Part shown: one piece after another, positions 15,454 to 24,924 of the stretch
How positions within the stretch are numbered: the stretch's first letter is position 1
Layout: each line of letters opens with the position of its first letter
NCBI RefSeq assembly: GCF_003597675.1
Contig: NZ_CP030827.1
Span: 2,356,001 to 2,420,000 of the forward strand
DNA from: Neorhizobium sp. NCHU2750
GTDB lineage: Bacteria > Pseudomonadota > Alphaproteobacteria > Rhizobiales > Rhizobiaceae
DNA: 64,000 nucleotides
Direction: 5' to 3'
Made by a program: the position numbers and the translations under genes
Notes under the pieces: generated by a model
What the model saw: only the letters and a program-made list of their open reading frames with translations
The model's database searches: none
Told to the model about the DNA's origin: nothing

Positions 15454-18243
15454 TCAGGCTGCGTTTGTGATCTTCACACCGTCGATCTGCTGGCCCATCG
15501 GCATCGGGCGGCCGAGGAAATAGCCCTGCGCCTCGTGGCAGCCTTCCTGCTGCAGGATATGCAGCTGATCCAGCGTCTCCACGCCTTCGGCAAGCACGGG
15601 AATGCGAAGCCCCTGTCCGAGCGCCAGGATGGCCCGCACCATCGCCTTGGCCTCCTCGCTCTGCTCGACATCGGCAAGGAAGCTGCGGTCGAGCTTGATC
15701 TTGTCGAACGGGAAGGACTGCAGCGTCTCCAGCGACGAATAGCCGGTGCCGAAGTCGTCGATCGCGATCGACACGCCAAGCGCCTTGATCGCCCTCAAGG
15801 CATGCAGCGCGCGCTGCTTGTCGCTGAAGATGGAAGTTTCGGTGATCTCCAGTTCCAGCCGAGACGGCTTCATCCCGGTCTCGACAAGCACGGAGTGAAC
15901 GAGCGTCGGCATGTCGACATGGGCGATCTGCACCGGCGACAGATTGACCGCAACCTTGTGGTCTACCGGCCAGGCGGCAGCCTCGCGGCAGGCTTCCCGC
16001 AGCACCCATTCGCCGATCGGCAAAATGGCCCCGCATTCCTCGGCAATCGGAATGAAGTCGGCGGGGGACACCTCGCCCCGTTCCGGATGGCGCCAGCGCA
16101 ACAGCACCTCGTAACCGGTGATCTCTCCCGTCGAGACGGATTTCTGCACCTGGTAATGCAGGTGGAACTGCTTGGCTTCCACCGCTGCCCACAATTCCTT
16201 GGCCATCTTCGACCGATCGCGCGCAGCCTCGTCCATCTGCATGTCGTAGAAGCAAACCTGGTGCGAGAGCGACCCCTTGGCGCGATACATGGCAAGGTCT
16301 GCATTGGCGATCAGCGCTTCCGGCGTCTGCCCGTCATGCGGATAGAGCGCCACACCCATGCTGGCGCCGGGAATGACCCGGTTGCCCTCGATATCGATCG
16401 GGCGGTTGAGCTCCGCCATCATCCGGTCGATGAAGGCCTGCACATCGTTGATGTCGCCATATCGCTTCGCCGCCACGAACTCGTCGCCGCCAAAGCGGGC
16501 GAAAATTTCGTTCGGCCCCAGCATCTCCATCATGCGCCGGGCGATTTCCTTCAGCACCTGATCGCCGACCGCATGTCCCAGCTGATCGTTGATCTGCTTG
16601 AACTTGTTGAGGTCGATACCGATAACGGCCAGCTGGTCGTGGCTGCGCTCGGCGCGCTGGACCTCGGATTCCAGATGGCTCATGAAGGCGGAGCGATTGG
16701 GAAGCTGGGTCAGGCCGTCGTGCCGCGCCATGAAAGCGATCCGCTCCTCGGAACGGACCTGGTCGCTGATATCCTCGAACGTGGCAACCCATCCACCCTC
16801 GGCCAGAAGGCTGATGGCCGTGCGGATCATCCGCCCGTCCTGCATGCGATGCAGAAGGCTGCGCTGACCCGACTTCATCGCCTTGATGTAACGCTGGTAA
16901 CTCTGCTCGGCCAGGGACGCCGCGTCCGGATCGCCGTTGCAGGCAATCTCGAATCCCTTATGCGTCAATTCCCGGCAGGAAAGACCGGGCACGATGAAGC
17001 CTTCGGGAAAGCCGAACATGTCCCGGTAACGCTGGTTGCACAGCATCAGCTTTTCGTCGCGATCGAAAAGGCACAATCCCTGGCTCATGTTCTCGAGCGC
17101 AAGATCGAGAGTACGGCTGACGGCGGCGATACGTTCGCTGTCTTCCTTCTGGCGCGTGATGTCACGGGTGATCTTGGCGTAACCGACCAGCAGACCGTTG
17201 TCGTCGCGCACAGGCTGGATAACCACATGGGCCCAGAACCAGCTGCCGTCCTTGCGGTAGCGCTTGCCCTCAGCCTCGAAGCGACCGGTCTCGTAGGCGG
17301 TCCTCAGTGCCTTTTCGGGCGCTCCACGTTCCTGCTCTTCGCGCGGATAGAAGCGGGCGAAATTCTGCCCGACGATGTCCTTGGCGGTATAGCCCTTGGC
17401 GCGTTCGGCACCGGCATTCCAGTTCGTCACGATGCCGGTCGGGTCAAGCATGTAGATGGCGTAATCGGTCACGCCGCGGACCAGAAGCTGGAAATCCCGC
17501 TCGCTCGCCCGCGACTTGCGGGCCGCGCGCGTGGACATCAAAGCCGCAGCAATGCCCGATCCGAGAAGAGAAAGCGAGACGGCAATGATCGTCGACAACA
17601 TCAGCGGCTTCGACAGAGAGCCGACATCGATGGACGACGAGAGATCAGGTACCAGCGTGGCAGCCCCCATGGCGATGAAATGCATGGAGACGATCGCAAG
17701 GGCCAGAGTGGTTGCAGCAAGCAGCATGGCGCCATTGCCCTTGCGCAGCACCAGCATGAACGCGCCAGGCGACATCACCATAGCCGCGGAGATCGCCACG
17801 ATCACCAGCGGGCGTGACCAGACGATGCTGCCGCCGACCTCGATCGCCGACATGCCGGTGAAATGCATGCAGGACACGCCGGCACCGAAGACAAGGCCGG
17901 CAGCGAGAGCACCGCCGCGGTTCGGCATGGCAACCATGAGGCTGACCGCCGAAAAGGTCGTCACGAAGGCAAGGCCGAGCGAGACCAGCGTCAGGGAGGG
18001 ATCGAAACGAAAGGCAAAGCCTGGATCATAGGCAAGCATCGCCACGAAATGCGTGGCCCATATGCCGAATCCACCGGCGCCCCCGGCCACCATCGCCCAG
18101 ACAGGCCGGGCAAGGCCTGTCGCCTCCCTCGAACGCCCGATGAACGCGACGGTAGCCAGGTTCGCAAGCAGGCAGAGTATCCCGGCCACCAGAACGAGCG
18201 GGAGGTTATGTTCATAAACCAGGCAGGTGACGACGCGATGCAT
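15454..18243 (-). CDS. MHYT-PAS-PAS-GGDEF-EAL cyclic-di-GMP protein
   Basis: A 929-residue inner-membrane protein. The N-terminal seven-helix MHYT domain (about residues 1-225) has the repeated motif at THFVAM, CMHFTGM and SMHFIAM, proposed to bind copper and sense a diatomic gas. Two PAS domains follow (about 250-370 and 375-490). The cyclase domain keeps RFGGDEF. The phosphodiesterase domain has EVL instead of EAL, with ELEITET, DDFGTGYSS, KLDRSF and LAEGVET intact. The RxxD product-inhibition site reads GPNE, so feedback inhibition is probably lost. Net activity cannot be read from sequence. Confidence 0.92.
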   Translation of the reverse strand: MHRVVTCLVYEHNLPLVLVAGILCLLANLATVAFIGRSREATGLARPVWAMVAGGAGGFGIWATHFVAMLAYDPGFAFRFDPSLTLVSLGLAFVTTFSAVSLMVAMPNRGGALAAGLVFGAGVSCMHFTGMSAIEVGGSIVWSRPLVIVAISAAMVMSPGAFMLVLRKGNGAMLLAATTLALAIVSMHFIAMGAATLVPDLSSSIDVGSLSKPLMLSTIIAVSLSLLGSGIAAALMSTRAARKSRASERDFQLLVRGVTDYAIYMLDPTGIVTNWNAGAERAKGYTAKDIVGQNFARFYPREEQERGAPEKALRTAYETGRFEAEGKRYRKDGSWFWAHVVIQPVRDDNGLLVGYAKITRDITRQKEDSERIAAVSRTLDLALENMSQGLCLFDRDEKLMLCNQRYRDMFGFPEGFIVPGLSCRELTHKGFEIACNGDPDAASLAEQSYQRYIKAMKSGQRSLLHRMQDGRMIRTAISLLAEGGWVATFEDISDQVRSEERIAFMARHDGLTQLPNRSAFMSHLESEVQRAERSHDQLAVIGIDLNKFKQINDQLGHAVGDQVLKEIARRMMEMLGPNEIFARFGGDEFVAAKRYGDINDVQAFIDRMMAELNRPIDIEGNRVIPGASMGVALYPHDGQTPEALIANADLAMYRAKGSLSHQVCFYDMQMDEAARDRSKMAKELWAAVEAKQFHLHYQVQKSVSTGEITGYEVLLRWRHPERGEVSPADFIPIAEECGAILPIGEWVLREACREAAAWPVDHKVAVNLSPVQIAHVDMPTLVHSVLVETGMKPSRLELEITETSIFSDKQRALHALRAIKALGVSIAIDDFGTGYSSLETLQSFPFDKIKLDRSFLADVEQSEEAKAMVRAILALGQGLRIPVLAEGVETLDQLHILQQEGCHEAQGYFLGRPMPMGQQIDGVKITNAA

Positions 18244-18462
18244 TCAAACTAGTTTCCCTGAAGCAGTACTTGCTAGTGACGGCCCCGCGTTAACAATGTC
18301 TGCATACCTGCCTGAGCTGTCGCTTTCTTAGACGATAAGCAGATAGCGTGATTAACGGGAATGAAATCCTTGCCTACCCAGAGTATTTCAGGGGATTGGC
18401 AACGCACCATCAGGCTGTAGAAGACAGACACGGAACAGTTGACGGCGCAGCCGATGCCGCAC

Positions 18463-18491
18463 TTGCCTGAGGCCGCGCCTTGTATTATAGG
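18463..18491 (+). promoter_or_regulatory. Candidate rplY promoter
   Basis: TTGCCT (18463-18468) and TATAGG (18486-18491) have a 17-bp spacer. Initiation near 18498 would give a leader of about 117 nt that contains a hairpin, GGAGGCA (18516-18522) with TGCCTCC (18547-18553). The rest of the 18244-18614 gap shows nothing clear. Confidence 0.5.
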
Positions 18492-18614
18492 GTCCGCGTC
18501 CGCGTAGACACCCTTGGAGGCAACGCGGATGGAGCCATTCAAAAGATGCCTCCAGTTCCGACTGACCCAGGTGGATCGGCAGGAACTCTCCAAATAACCT
18601 CGAAAGGAAATGCC

Positions 18615-19229
18615 ATGAGCGAAAGCTACGTGCTCAAGGCCGAGGCGCGCGAACGGGTTGGTAAGGGGTCCGCCCGTGAACTTCGCCGCAACGGTTCTAT
18701 CCCTGCAGTCATCTATGGTGACAAGCAGCCCCCGATTTCTATCGTCCTCAACACCAATGAGGTCACCAAGCGTATTCACGCTGGCGGTTTCATGACGACG
18801 ATTGCGACCATCGAAGTCGATGGCAAGAAGATCAAGGTCCTGCCGAAAGACTACCAGCTGGATCCGGTACGTGACTTCACGTTGCACGTCGACTTCCTGC
18901 GCGTCTCCGGCAACACCGAAGTCAACGTTGACGTTCCGGTTCACTTCGTCAACGAAGACAAGTCGGCCATCAAGCAGGGTGGCGTTCTCAACGTCGTCCG
19001 CCACACGGTTGAACTGCATTGCCCGGCTGATGCCATTCCGGAATTCATCACCGTCGATCTCGACGGCGCCAAGATCGGCGACAGCCTGCACATTTCTGCA
19101 GTCAAGCTGCCGAAGGGCGTTCGCCCGGTCATCACCGATCGCGATTTCACCATCGCCACCGTCGTTGCTCCGGCAGCCGGCGTTGCCGAAGAAGAAATTG
19201 CCCCGGCCGCTGCTGCGACCGAAGAATAA
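18615..19229 (+). CDS. rplY: Ribosomal protein L25 (general stress protein CTC form)
   Basis: A 204-residue L25 of the long TL5/CTC type. The N-terminal 5S-rRNA-binding barrel ([28 protein letters not shown] at the start) is followed by the second beta domain ([30 protein letters not shown]) and an acidic Ala/Glu tail. AAAGGAAA precedes the ATG at 18615. An upstream in-frame extension from 18480 would begin inside the promoter and is rejected. Confidence 0.96.
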   Translation: MSESYVLKAEARERVGKGSARELRRNGSIPAVIYGDKQPPISIVLNTNEVTKRIHAGGFMTTIATIEVDGKKIKVLPKDYQLDPVRDFTLHVDFLRVSGNTEVNVDVPVHFVNEDKSAIKQGGVLNVVRHTVELHCPADAIPEFITVDLDGAKIGDSLHISAVKLPKGVRPVITDRDFTIATVVAPAAGVAEEEIAPAAAATEE

Positions 19230-19251
19230 GAGCGTCTTCATCGACACTCGG

Positions 19252-19276
19252 AAAAGCCCGGCACCGCCGGGCTTTT
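19252..19276 (+). terminator. Rho-independent terminator of rplY
   Basis: AAAAGCCCGGC (19252-19262) and GCCGGGCTTTT (19266-19276) form a perfect 11-bp stem with a 3-nt loop; the right arm ends in TTTT. Confidence 0.9.
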
Positions 19277-19384
19277 CTATTTGGATCTTTCAGCTGAGCC
19301 GATAAGCTTCGGCCCTGCCCGTCCAGAGGGCGGCCCGTCACAACAATGGCTGTCGCCATCAACACGAACATTTCCGGTTCCTCC

Positions 19385-19924
19385 ATGACAAAGACACCAG
19401 ACCTCGCCGCCGCCATCCGCTCCATCCCGGATTACCCGAAGCCTGGCATCATCTTTCGCGACATCACCACACTGCTCGGCGATCCGGTTGCCTTCCGCCA
19501 GGCCGTCGATGAACTGGTAGAGCCCTACAAGGGGCTCGGCATCGACAAGATTGCCGGCATGGAAGCGCGCGGCTTCATTCTGGGCGGCGCGATGGCGCAC
19601 CAGCTTTCCGCCGGTTTCGTACCGATCCGCAAGAAGGGGAAGCTGCCCTACCGCACCGTCAGCATGTCCTATTCCCTGGAATACGGCACCGACGAGATGG
19701 AAATCCATGTCGACGCGGTGAAGCCGGGCGAGGAGGTTATCCTCTGCGACGACCTGATTGCCACCGGTGGCACGGCCGTGGGTGCAGTGCAGCTTCTGCG
19801 CCAGATCGGCGCGAAAGTGGTTTCCGCCTGCTTCGTCATTGACCTGCCGGATCTCGGCGGCCGCAGGAAGCTGGAGGCGCTCGGCGTCGACGTGCGCACC
19901 CTGGTCGAATTCTCCGGCCACTGA
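19385..19924 (+). CDS. apt: Adenine phosphoribosyltransferase
   Basis: A 179-residue APRT that salvages adenine with PRPP to give AMP. Motifs are [18 protein letters not shown] near the N-terminus, [14 protein letters not shown], the RKKGKLPY loop, and the PRPP-binding [17 protein letters not shown]. The ATG at 19385 matches the usual N-terminus of the family; an in-frame ATG at 19346 would add 13 residues. PRPP would come from the prs product encoded 5 kb upstream. Confidence 0.95.
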   Translation: MTKTPDLAAAIRSIPDYPKPGIIFRDITTLLGDPVAFRQAVDELVEPYKGLGIDKIAGMEARGFILGGAMAHQLSAGFVPIRKKGKLPYRTVSMSYSLEYGTDEMEIHVDAVKPGEEVILCDDLIATGGTAVGAVQLLRQIGAKVVSACFVIDLPDLGGRRKLEALGVDVRTLVEFSGH

Positions 19925-19933
19925 GCCTGTTCC

Positions 19934-19955
19934 AATCGGGGCCATGGCCCCGATT
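19934..19955. terminator. Bidirectional terminator-like palindrome between apt and the maoC pair
   Basis: A perfect 22-bp palindrome with half-site AATCGGGGCCA lies between the apt stop and the convergent MaoC stop. Only a short T-rich tail follows on the plus strand. Confidence 0.6.
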
Positions 19956-20422
19956 TCAGTCGAATTCCAGCACGCTGCCCTCGAAGCTGAGAACGGCCTC
20001 GCCTCTCTGGTTGACGCCCTCATTGGCGATCACATGCAGCATCGTGCCCGGCCGTGACGCCAGCGGTCGGCTTTCGACAAGCGTCACCGAATAGGTGACG
20101 GTGTCGCCGGCATAGACCGGTCTCAGCCACTGCAGCTTCTTGAAACCCGGCGACGGCCCGAGCTTCGGAGGCACGAGGCTGCCGGCAAGAAGCCGGGCCT
20201 GTTCCTTGCCCCAATAGGTGACAAAGGTCTTCATCCAGCCGGCGCAGGTATGCCAGCCGGAGGCACGAGCCCGCCGAAGACATAGTTCTTCGCCGCCTCG
20301 GCATCCGTGTGGAACGGCTGCGGATCGAATTTCGTCGCAAAAGCAATGATCTCTTCGGCGGTGAACAGAAGCGAGCCGGTGACGACCCTGATGCCCGGCG
20401 GTGAAAGTTCCTGGAGCTTCAT
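19956..20422 (-). pseudogene. MaoC-family dehydratase gene interrupted by a frameshift
   Basis: The 5' part (from ATG at 20422) encodes MKLQELSPPG...FDPQPFHTDAEAAKNYVFGGL, the hot-dog fold start with the hydratase motif. The 3' part in another frame encodes MKTFVTYWGKEQ...GDTVTYSVTLVESR...EGSVLEFD, the rest of the same fold. The frames join if one base is restored near 20264-20268, where the expected GGL-C-ASGWH reading becomes GGLVPPAG and then stops. The intact product would be about 155 residues. It overlaps the intact paralog upstream by 4 bp. It is either a true recent mutation or a single-base sequence error; everything else is well preserved. Confidence 0.8.
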
Positions 20423-20877
20423 GCCGCGGCTCCCTCGATCTGGCGGGTGCGGAACATGATCGGGTTCTCCCCCCGCATCACCACCTCGCCGCGCTGGTTC
20501 TCCACCTCGTGCAGAAACTTGACGAGCCCTATTCCGGGCCGCGAGCGCAGCGCCCTCGCCTCGGCGACCGTCGACCGGCCGGACAGCGTGTCGCCGGCAA
20601 AGACCGGCCTCTTCCAATCCATGAAATCGATGCCCGGGGAGCCTTCCGACGAGGAATTTGCCAGCCACCCGTCATACATCATTCGCATGAACAGGCTCGC
20701 CGTCAGCCATCCGGATGCGGCAAGCCCGCCGAGTATGCTCGCCTTGCCCGCCTTCTCGTCGAGATGCATCGGCTGCGGATCGAACTCCGCCGCGAATTCG
20801 ACCATCTCCTCGACAGTCATGTGATGCGATGCAAGCGGCAGGACGCGGCCCGGCGCAAAATCCTCAAAATACAGCAT
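20419..20877 (-). CDS. MaoC-family (R)-specific enoyl-CoA hydratase-like protein
   Basis: A 152-residue hot-dog-fold protein: MLYFEDFAPGRVLPLASHHMT at the start, then FAAEFDPQPMHLDEKAGKASILGGLAASGWLT, where Asp and His of the FDPQPMH motif are the usual hydratase pair. Later comes KRPVFAGDTLSGRSTV. Such proteins hydrate enoyl-CoA or related thioesters; the substrate here is unknown. The stop overlaps the start of the paralogous, frameshifted gene (ATGA), so the two probably formed a heteromeric pair. Confidence 0.85.
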   Translation of the reverse strand: MLYFEDFAPGRVLPLASHHMTVEEMVEFAAEFDPQPMHLDEKAGKASILGGLAASGWLTASLFMRMMYDGWLANSSSEGSPGIDFMDWKRPVFAGDTLSGRSTVAEARALRSRPGIGLVKFLHEVENQRGEVVMRGENPIMFRTRQIEGAAA

Positions 20878-20904
20878 GCGACGCCTCCCCGCGTTCGAAT
20901 GCAC

Positions 20905-20938
20905 CCACGGCGAAATCGGCAGGCCGATCTCGCCGTGG
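20905..20938 (-). terminator. Terminator-like hairpin of ychF
   Basis: CCACGGCGA (20905-20913) pairs with TCGCCGTGG (20930-20938), continued inside by ATCGGC/GCCGAT after a single unpaired base on each side. It lies 15 bp beyond the ychF stop. There is no T-tract. Confidence 0.55.
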
Positions 20939-20952
20939 CTCAGCTTATGGAC

Positions 20953-22056
<1,104 letters not shown>

Positions 22057-22161
22057 CGGGGATGAAACCTATCGTTTAACCGAGTTTGCAGTCGCTATGG
22101 GCGAAACTGCCCTTCGGGTCAAGGCTTGGGCCCCCGACCACTCGGATGCACTCGCTTGAAG

Positions 22162-22181
22162 GTAAGGCAGATCTGCCTTAC
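22162..22181. promoter_or_regulatory. VapBC operator palindrome
   Basis: A perfect 20-bp palindrome with half-site GTAAGGCAGA lies 22 bp before the antitoxin start. Position and symmetry fit autoregulation by the antitoxin-toxin complex. Confidence 0.75.
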
Positions 22182-22203
22182 TTTAACGATGAAGGAGTTC
22201 ATC

Positions 22204-22470
22204 ATGGTGAGACTGAAGGTAACGGCAAAAGGCCAGATCACCTTGAAAAAGGAGGTCCTCGATCACCTTGGGATAAAGCCCGGCGACGAGATCGACGTCG
22301 ATCTTCTACCCCGGAAAGGGGCAGGTCTTCGCAGCGTCCCGAAAGGCAGTATCGAAGATTTTTTCCGCGCAGGCTCCAATCCTTACAATATCCGCGCCAC
22401 TCTGGGCGATATCCAGGAGGCGATAGAAGCAGGATGGGCAGGAAAGGTGAGCTTGGACGATGATCCCTGA
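22204..22470 (+). CDS. vapB: AbrB-type antitoxin (VapB)
   Basis: An 88-residue antitoxin. The N-terminal SpoVT/AbrB swapped-hairpin DNA-binding domain is MVRLKVTAKGQITLKKEVLDHLGIKPGDEIDVDLLP. The C-terminal 40 residues (KGSIEDFFRAGSNPYNIRATLGDIQEAIEAGWAGK) would wrap the toxin. AAGGAG precedes the start. It overlaps the toxin gene by 11 bp, the usual coupling of such pairs. Confidence 0.88.
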   Translation: MVRLKVTAKGQITLKKEVLDHLGIKPGDEIDVDLLPRKGAGLRSVPKGSIEDFFRAGSNPYNIRATLGDIQEAIEAGWAGKVSLDDDP

Positions 22471-22858
22471 TACGAATATCCTCGTGCGCGCTTTCATCAG
22501 AGATAACGAAGCCCAGACGGAGGCCGCACAGGAACTCCTTCGGCGAGCCGAGCATATCCATATCTCAACGGTAGCCCTGTGCGAATTCGTCTGGGCGCTG
22601 CGCCAGGTCTACAAGAAAACCCGATTGGACGTGGTCAATGCGATCGGCCTGCTCGTTGCCGATGAACGCGTCATCACGGACCGGGCTGCACTGGAGGCAG
22701 GCCTTGCGTTTCTCAGCGCCGGCTGCGACTTTGCCGATGGCGTGATAGAATTTCAGGGCCGGCGACTCGGCGGCGAAGTCTTTGTGACCTTTGATCGAAA
22801 AGCGGCGGCGGCAGCCTCGTCCCAGGGTCGGCGGAGCATCTTTCTCGATACTCAATGA
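22460..22858 (+). CDS. vapC: PIN-domain toxin VapC
   Basis: A 132-residue PIN ribonuclease with the acidic cluster in place: Asp4 (MIPDTNILVRAF), Glu42 (ALCEFVWAL), Asp93 (CDFADGVIEF) and Asp112 (VTFDRKAA). VapC toxins cut specific tRNAs or rRNA in a Mg2+-dependent way when the antitoxin is lost. All four residues are present, so the toxin is probably active. The pair sits between ychF and clpS-pth, genes with no functional link to it. Confidence 0.9.
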   Translation: MIPDTNILVRAFIRDNEAQTEAAQELLRRAEHIHISTVALCEFVWALRQVYKKTRLDVVNAIGLLVADERVITDRAALEAGLAFLSAGCDFADGVIEFQGRRLGGEVFVTFDRKAAAAASSQGRRSIFLDTQ

Positions 22859-22954
22859 CTGGCGCCTTTTCACCCGCGCCTTGAAAACCCGCAATTATGA
22901 TGCAACTTGATAATATCGATCGCCCTGCACGGGGCCCATCAGGAGGTCAAGCTG

Positions 22955-23263
22955 ATGGCCGAAAACACGGTTCTCACCCCAAAGACCAAAACCAAGCCCA
23001 AGCTGGAGCGGCCGAAGCTCTACAAGGTCATCCTGCTCAATGACGACTATACCCCGCGGGAATTCGTCACCATGGTGCTGCGCGCTGTCTTCCGCATGAG
23101 CGAGGACGCGGGATTGCGGATCATGATGACCGCACACCGGCTCGGCTCCTGCGTCGTGGTCGTCTGTACAAAGGACATTGCCGAAACGAAGGCCAAGGAA
23201 GCCGTCGATCTTGCCAAGGAGGCGGGCTTCCCGCTGATGTTCACCACTGAACCGGAAGAGTGA
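22955..23263 (+). CDS. clpS: ATP-dependent Clp protease adaptor ClpS (second rhizobial type)
   Basis: A 102-residue N-end-rule adaptor. The core LYKVILLNDDYTPREFVTMVLRAVF contains the DD and the Met that line the N-degron pocket; AHRLGSCVVVVCTKDIAETKAKEA follows. It differs from the main ClpS in the helix after TPREFV and in the Leu-rich AHRLGS segment, as expected of the ClpS2 copy found in Rhizobiales. An AGGAGG site at 22941-22946 fixes the start at 22955. Confidence 0.9.
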   Translation: MAENTVLTPKTKTKPKLERPKLYKVILLNDDYTPREFVTMVLRAVFRMSEDAGLRIMMTAHRLGSCVVVVCTKDIAETKAKEAVDLAKEAGFPLMFTTEPEE

Positions 23264-23279
23264 CGGGCCTCCGTCGGTC

Positions 23280-23298
23280 CGGGCCGTCCCGCGGCCCG
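23280..23298. terminator. Hairpin between convergent clpS and pth
   Basis: CGGGCC (23280-23285) and GGCCCG (23293-23298) form a GC-rich 6-bp stem with a 7-nt loop in the 57-bp gap between the two stop codons. There is no T-tract. Confidence 0.4.
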
Positions 23299-23320
23299 TA
23301 TCGCATCATGCAGCGGCAGC

Positions 23321-24052
23321 CTATTCCTTGTTGCCGAACATCTTCTTCAGCATCTCCGCCATCGGCCCGGACGTCGGCAAGTTCGGCTTGGCACCGCTGC
23401 GCGCCTGATGGATATGCGACTTGCCGGCCGGTTTCGGCGCAGATGCCGCCTTCTCGGGCTTAGCTGCCTTCTCCGCCTCCGGCTTCGCACCCACGGCAAG
23501 CGTCAGCTTGTTCATCAGCTGCGAATCCTCGGCCTTCACCAGCATGTCGGCATTGTCGGCGATCGCATCCATCAGCGGATCGAGCCAGACGCGATCGCTC
23601 TTGGCGAAATCGCCCAGCACATGGCCATGGACCTGTTCCTTGGAACCCGGATGGCCGATGCCGATGCGCAGCCGGCGATAGTCCTTGCCGCAATGGGCAT
23701 CGAGCGACTTGATACCGTTATGTCCGCCATGGCCGCCGCCGGTCTTGATCCGCGTGCGGCCCGGCGCCAGATCGAGCTCGTCATAGATGGCGATGACGGA
23801 AGCGGGTGTCAGCTTGTAAAAGCGCATCGCCTCGCCAACCGCCTCTCCCGAAAGGTTCATGAAGGTCTGCGGCTTCATCAGCAGCACCTTCTCGCCGGCG
23901 ATTTCGCCTTCCGATATCTCCGCCTTGAATTTCTTCGACCACGGCGAAAAGCCCGGCCTGCGCTGGATGGCATCGACCGCCATGAAGCCGACATTATGCC
24001 GGTTACCGGCATATTTCGCTCCGGGGTTACCGAGACCGGCAATGATCAGCAT
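23321..24052 (-). CDS. pth: Peptidyl-tRNA hydrolase with a C-terminal extension
   Basis: A 243-residue Pth that releases tRNA from stalled peptidyl-tRNA. It has [18 protein letters not shown] with catalytic His19, [15 protein letters not shown], and the [13 protein letters not shown] and [10 protein letters not shown] segments. The catalytic fold ends near residue 190. The last 50 residues are Lys/Ala/Pro-rich low complexity ending in a conserved-looking [18 protein letters not shown] tail, an extension common in Rhizobiaceae. In relatives it often lies beside rplY; here rplY is 4.7 kb away. Confidence 0.95.
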   Translation of the reverse strand: MLIIAGLGNPGAKYAGNRHNVGFMAVDAIQRRPGFSPWSKKFKAEISEGEIAGEKVLLMKPQTFMNLSGEAVGEAMRFYKLTPASVIAIYDELDLAPGRTRIKTGGGHGGHNGIKSLDAHCGKDYRRLRIGIGHPGSKEQVHGHVLGDFAKSDRVWLDPLMDAIADNADMLVKAEDSQLMNKLTLAVGAKPEAEKAAKPEKAASAPKPAGKSHIHQARSGAKPNLPTSGPMAEMLKKMFGNKE

Positions 24053-24111
24053 GGGAAATCTCCGTCTTTTTGCGCTTGTTCACCACCGCGAAATGACGGC
24101 CCTGTCAATCC

Positions 24112-24867
24112 TTATTGTGGCAGCTTCTCCCACAAACGCAGCGGCTGCAGCCCGTATCTCTCCAGGATCGCGTCCTGGCCCTTCTCCCTGATCAGCGCAT
24201 CGAGGCCGTCCTGCATCTGTGCGATCATCTGGTCCGGCACCTCCTTGTTGCAGGCGATACCGAAACTGTTCTCGGCGAAGAGAACGACTATCTCCAGCGG
24301 TTTGCCCTCCGTCTTCAACTGATTGTAGACGTTTTCCGACATCGGCATCATGTCGATGCGTTTCTCCAGCAGTTTGTTGAGCGTCAGCTCGAATGTCGAA
24401 CTCAGGTCGATCGAGGGAAAGCCCCGCTGGCGCAACAGCGCTTCCGTATAGTCGTCCCGATGGGTGCCGATCGTATAATGCTTGGCCTCCTCCATCGTCG
24501 TGGCATTCACCGTCGATTGCGCGTTACGGACCAGAAAATTTCGGCTGACACTGAGCGGCGTCACCCATTTGAACCGCCCTTCCCTGCTCGGGATCCGAGC
24601 CGCCGAAAAGACGCAACTCATCGGCTGGGTCTCGGCCAGCGCCAGCGCCCGCGCCCAGGGCATGATCTCCATGGTGAAGGCAATGCCCGCCTTGCGCATC
24701 ACCGCCTCCACCTGCTCGACACTCGAACCGCGATAGGTCCCATCGGGATCACGGTAGATATAGGGCGGATACTGCTCGGTTGTCAGGCTGATCGTCGCCT
24801 GCGCGAATGCCGTCGATGCCACGGATGTGGCCAGCAAAAGTCCGGCGAGGATGCTAACAGTCTTCAT
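24112..24867 (-). CDS. Periplasmic solute-binding protein, family 3-like
   Basis: A 251-residue protein with a signal peptide (MKTVSILAGLLLATSVASTAFA) and the fold of amino-acid-type binding proteins: TEQYPPYIYRDPDGTYRGSSVEQVEAVMRKAGI at the start and the second lobe with YTIGTHRDDYTEALLRQRGF. The conserved ligand-binding Arg of amino-acid receptors is not evident. No permease genes are nearby. It follows the GGDEF-EAL gene on the same strand after 57 bp, so it may deliver a periplasmic signal to that sensor rather than serve transport. Confidence 0.75.
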   Translation of the reverse strand: MKTVSILAGLLLATSVASTAFAQATISLTTEQYPPYIYRDPDGTYRGSSVEQVEAVMRKAGIAFTMEIMPWARALALAETQPMSCVFSAARIPSREGRFKWVTPLSVSRNFLVRNAQSTVNATTMEEAKHYTIGTHRDDYTEALLRQRGFPSIDLSSTFELTLNKLLEKRIDMMPMSENVYNQLKTEGKPLEIVVLFAENSFGIACNKEVPDQMIAQMQDGLDALIREKGQDAILERYGLQPLRLWEKLPQ

Positions 24868-24924
24868 CGCGTGCCTCCCGAGGGGGTTGGTAGCGTGTTG
24901 TCGACATGCGGCAGTATATAATAT

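Noticed and set aside
15535..17817. A 760-codon open frame antisense to the MHYT-GGDEF-EAL gene
   Set aside because: The composition is that of a shadow frame and no domain is recognisable.
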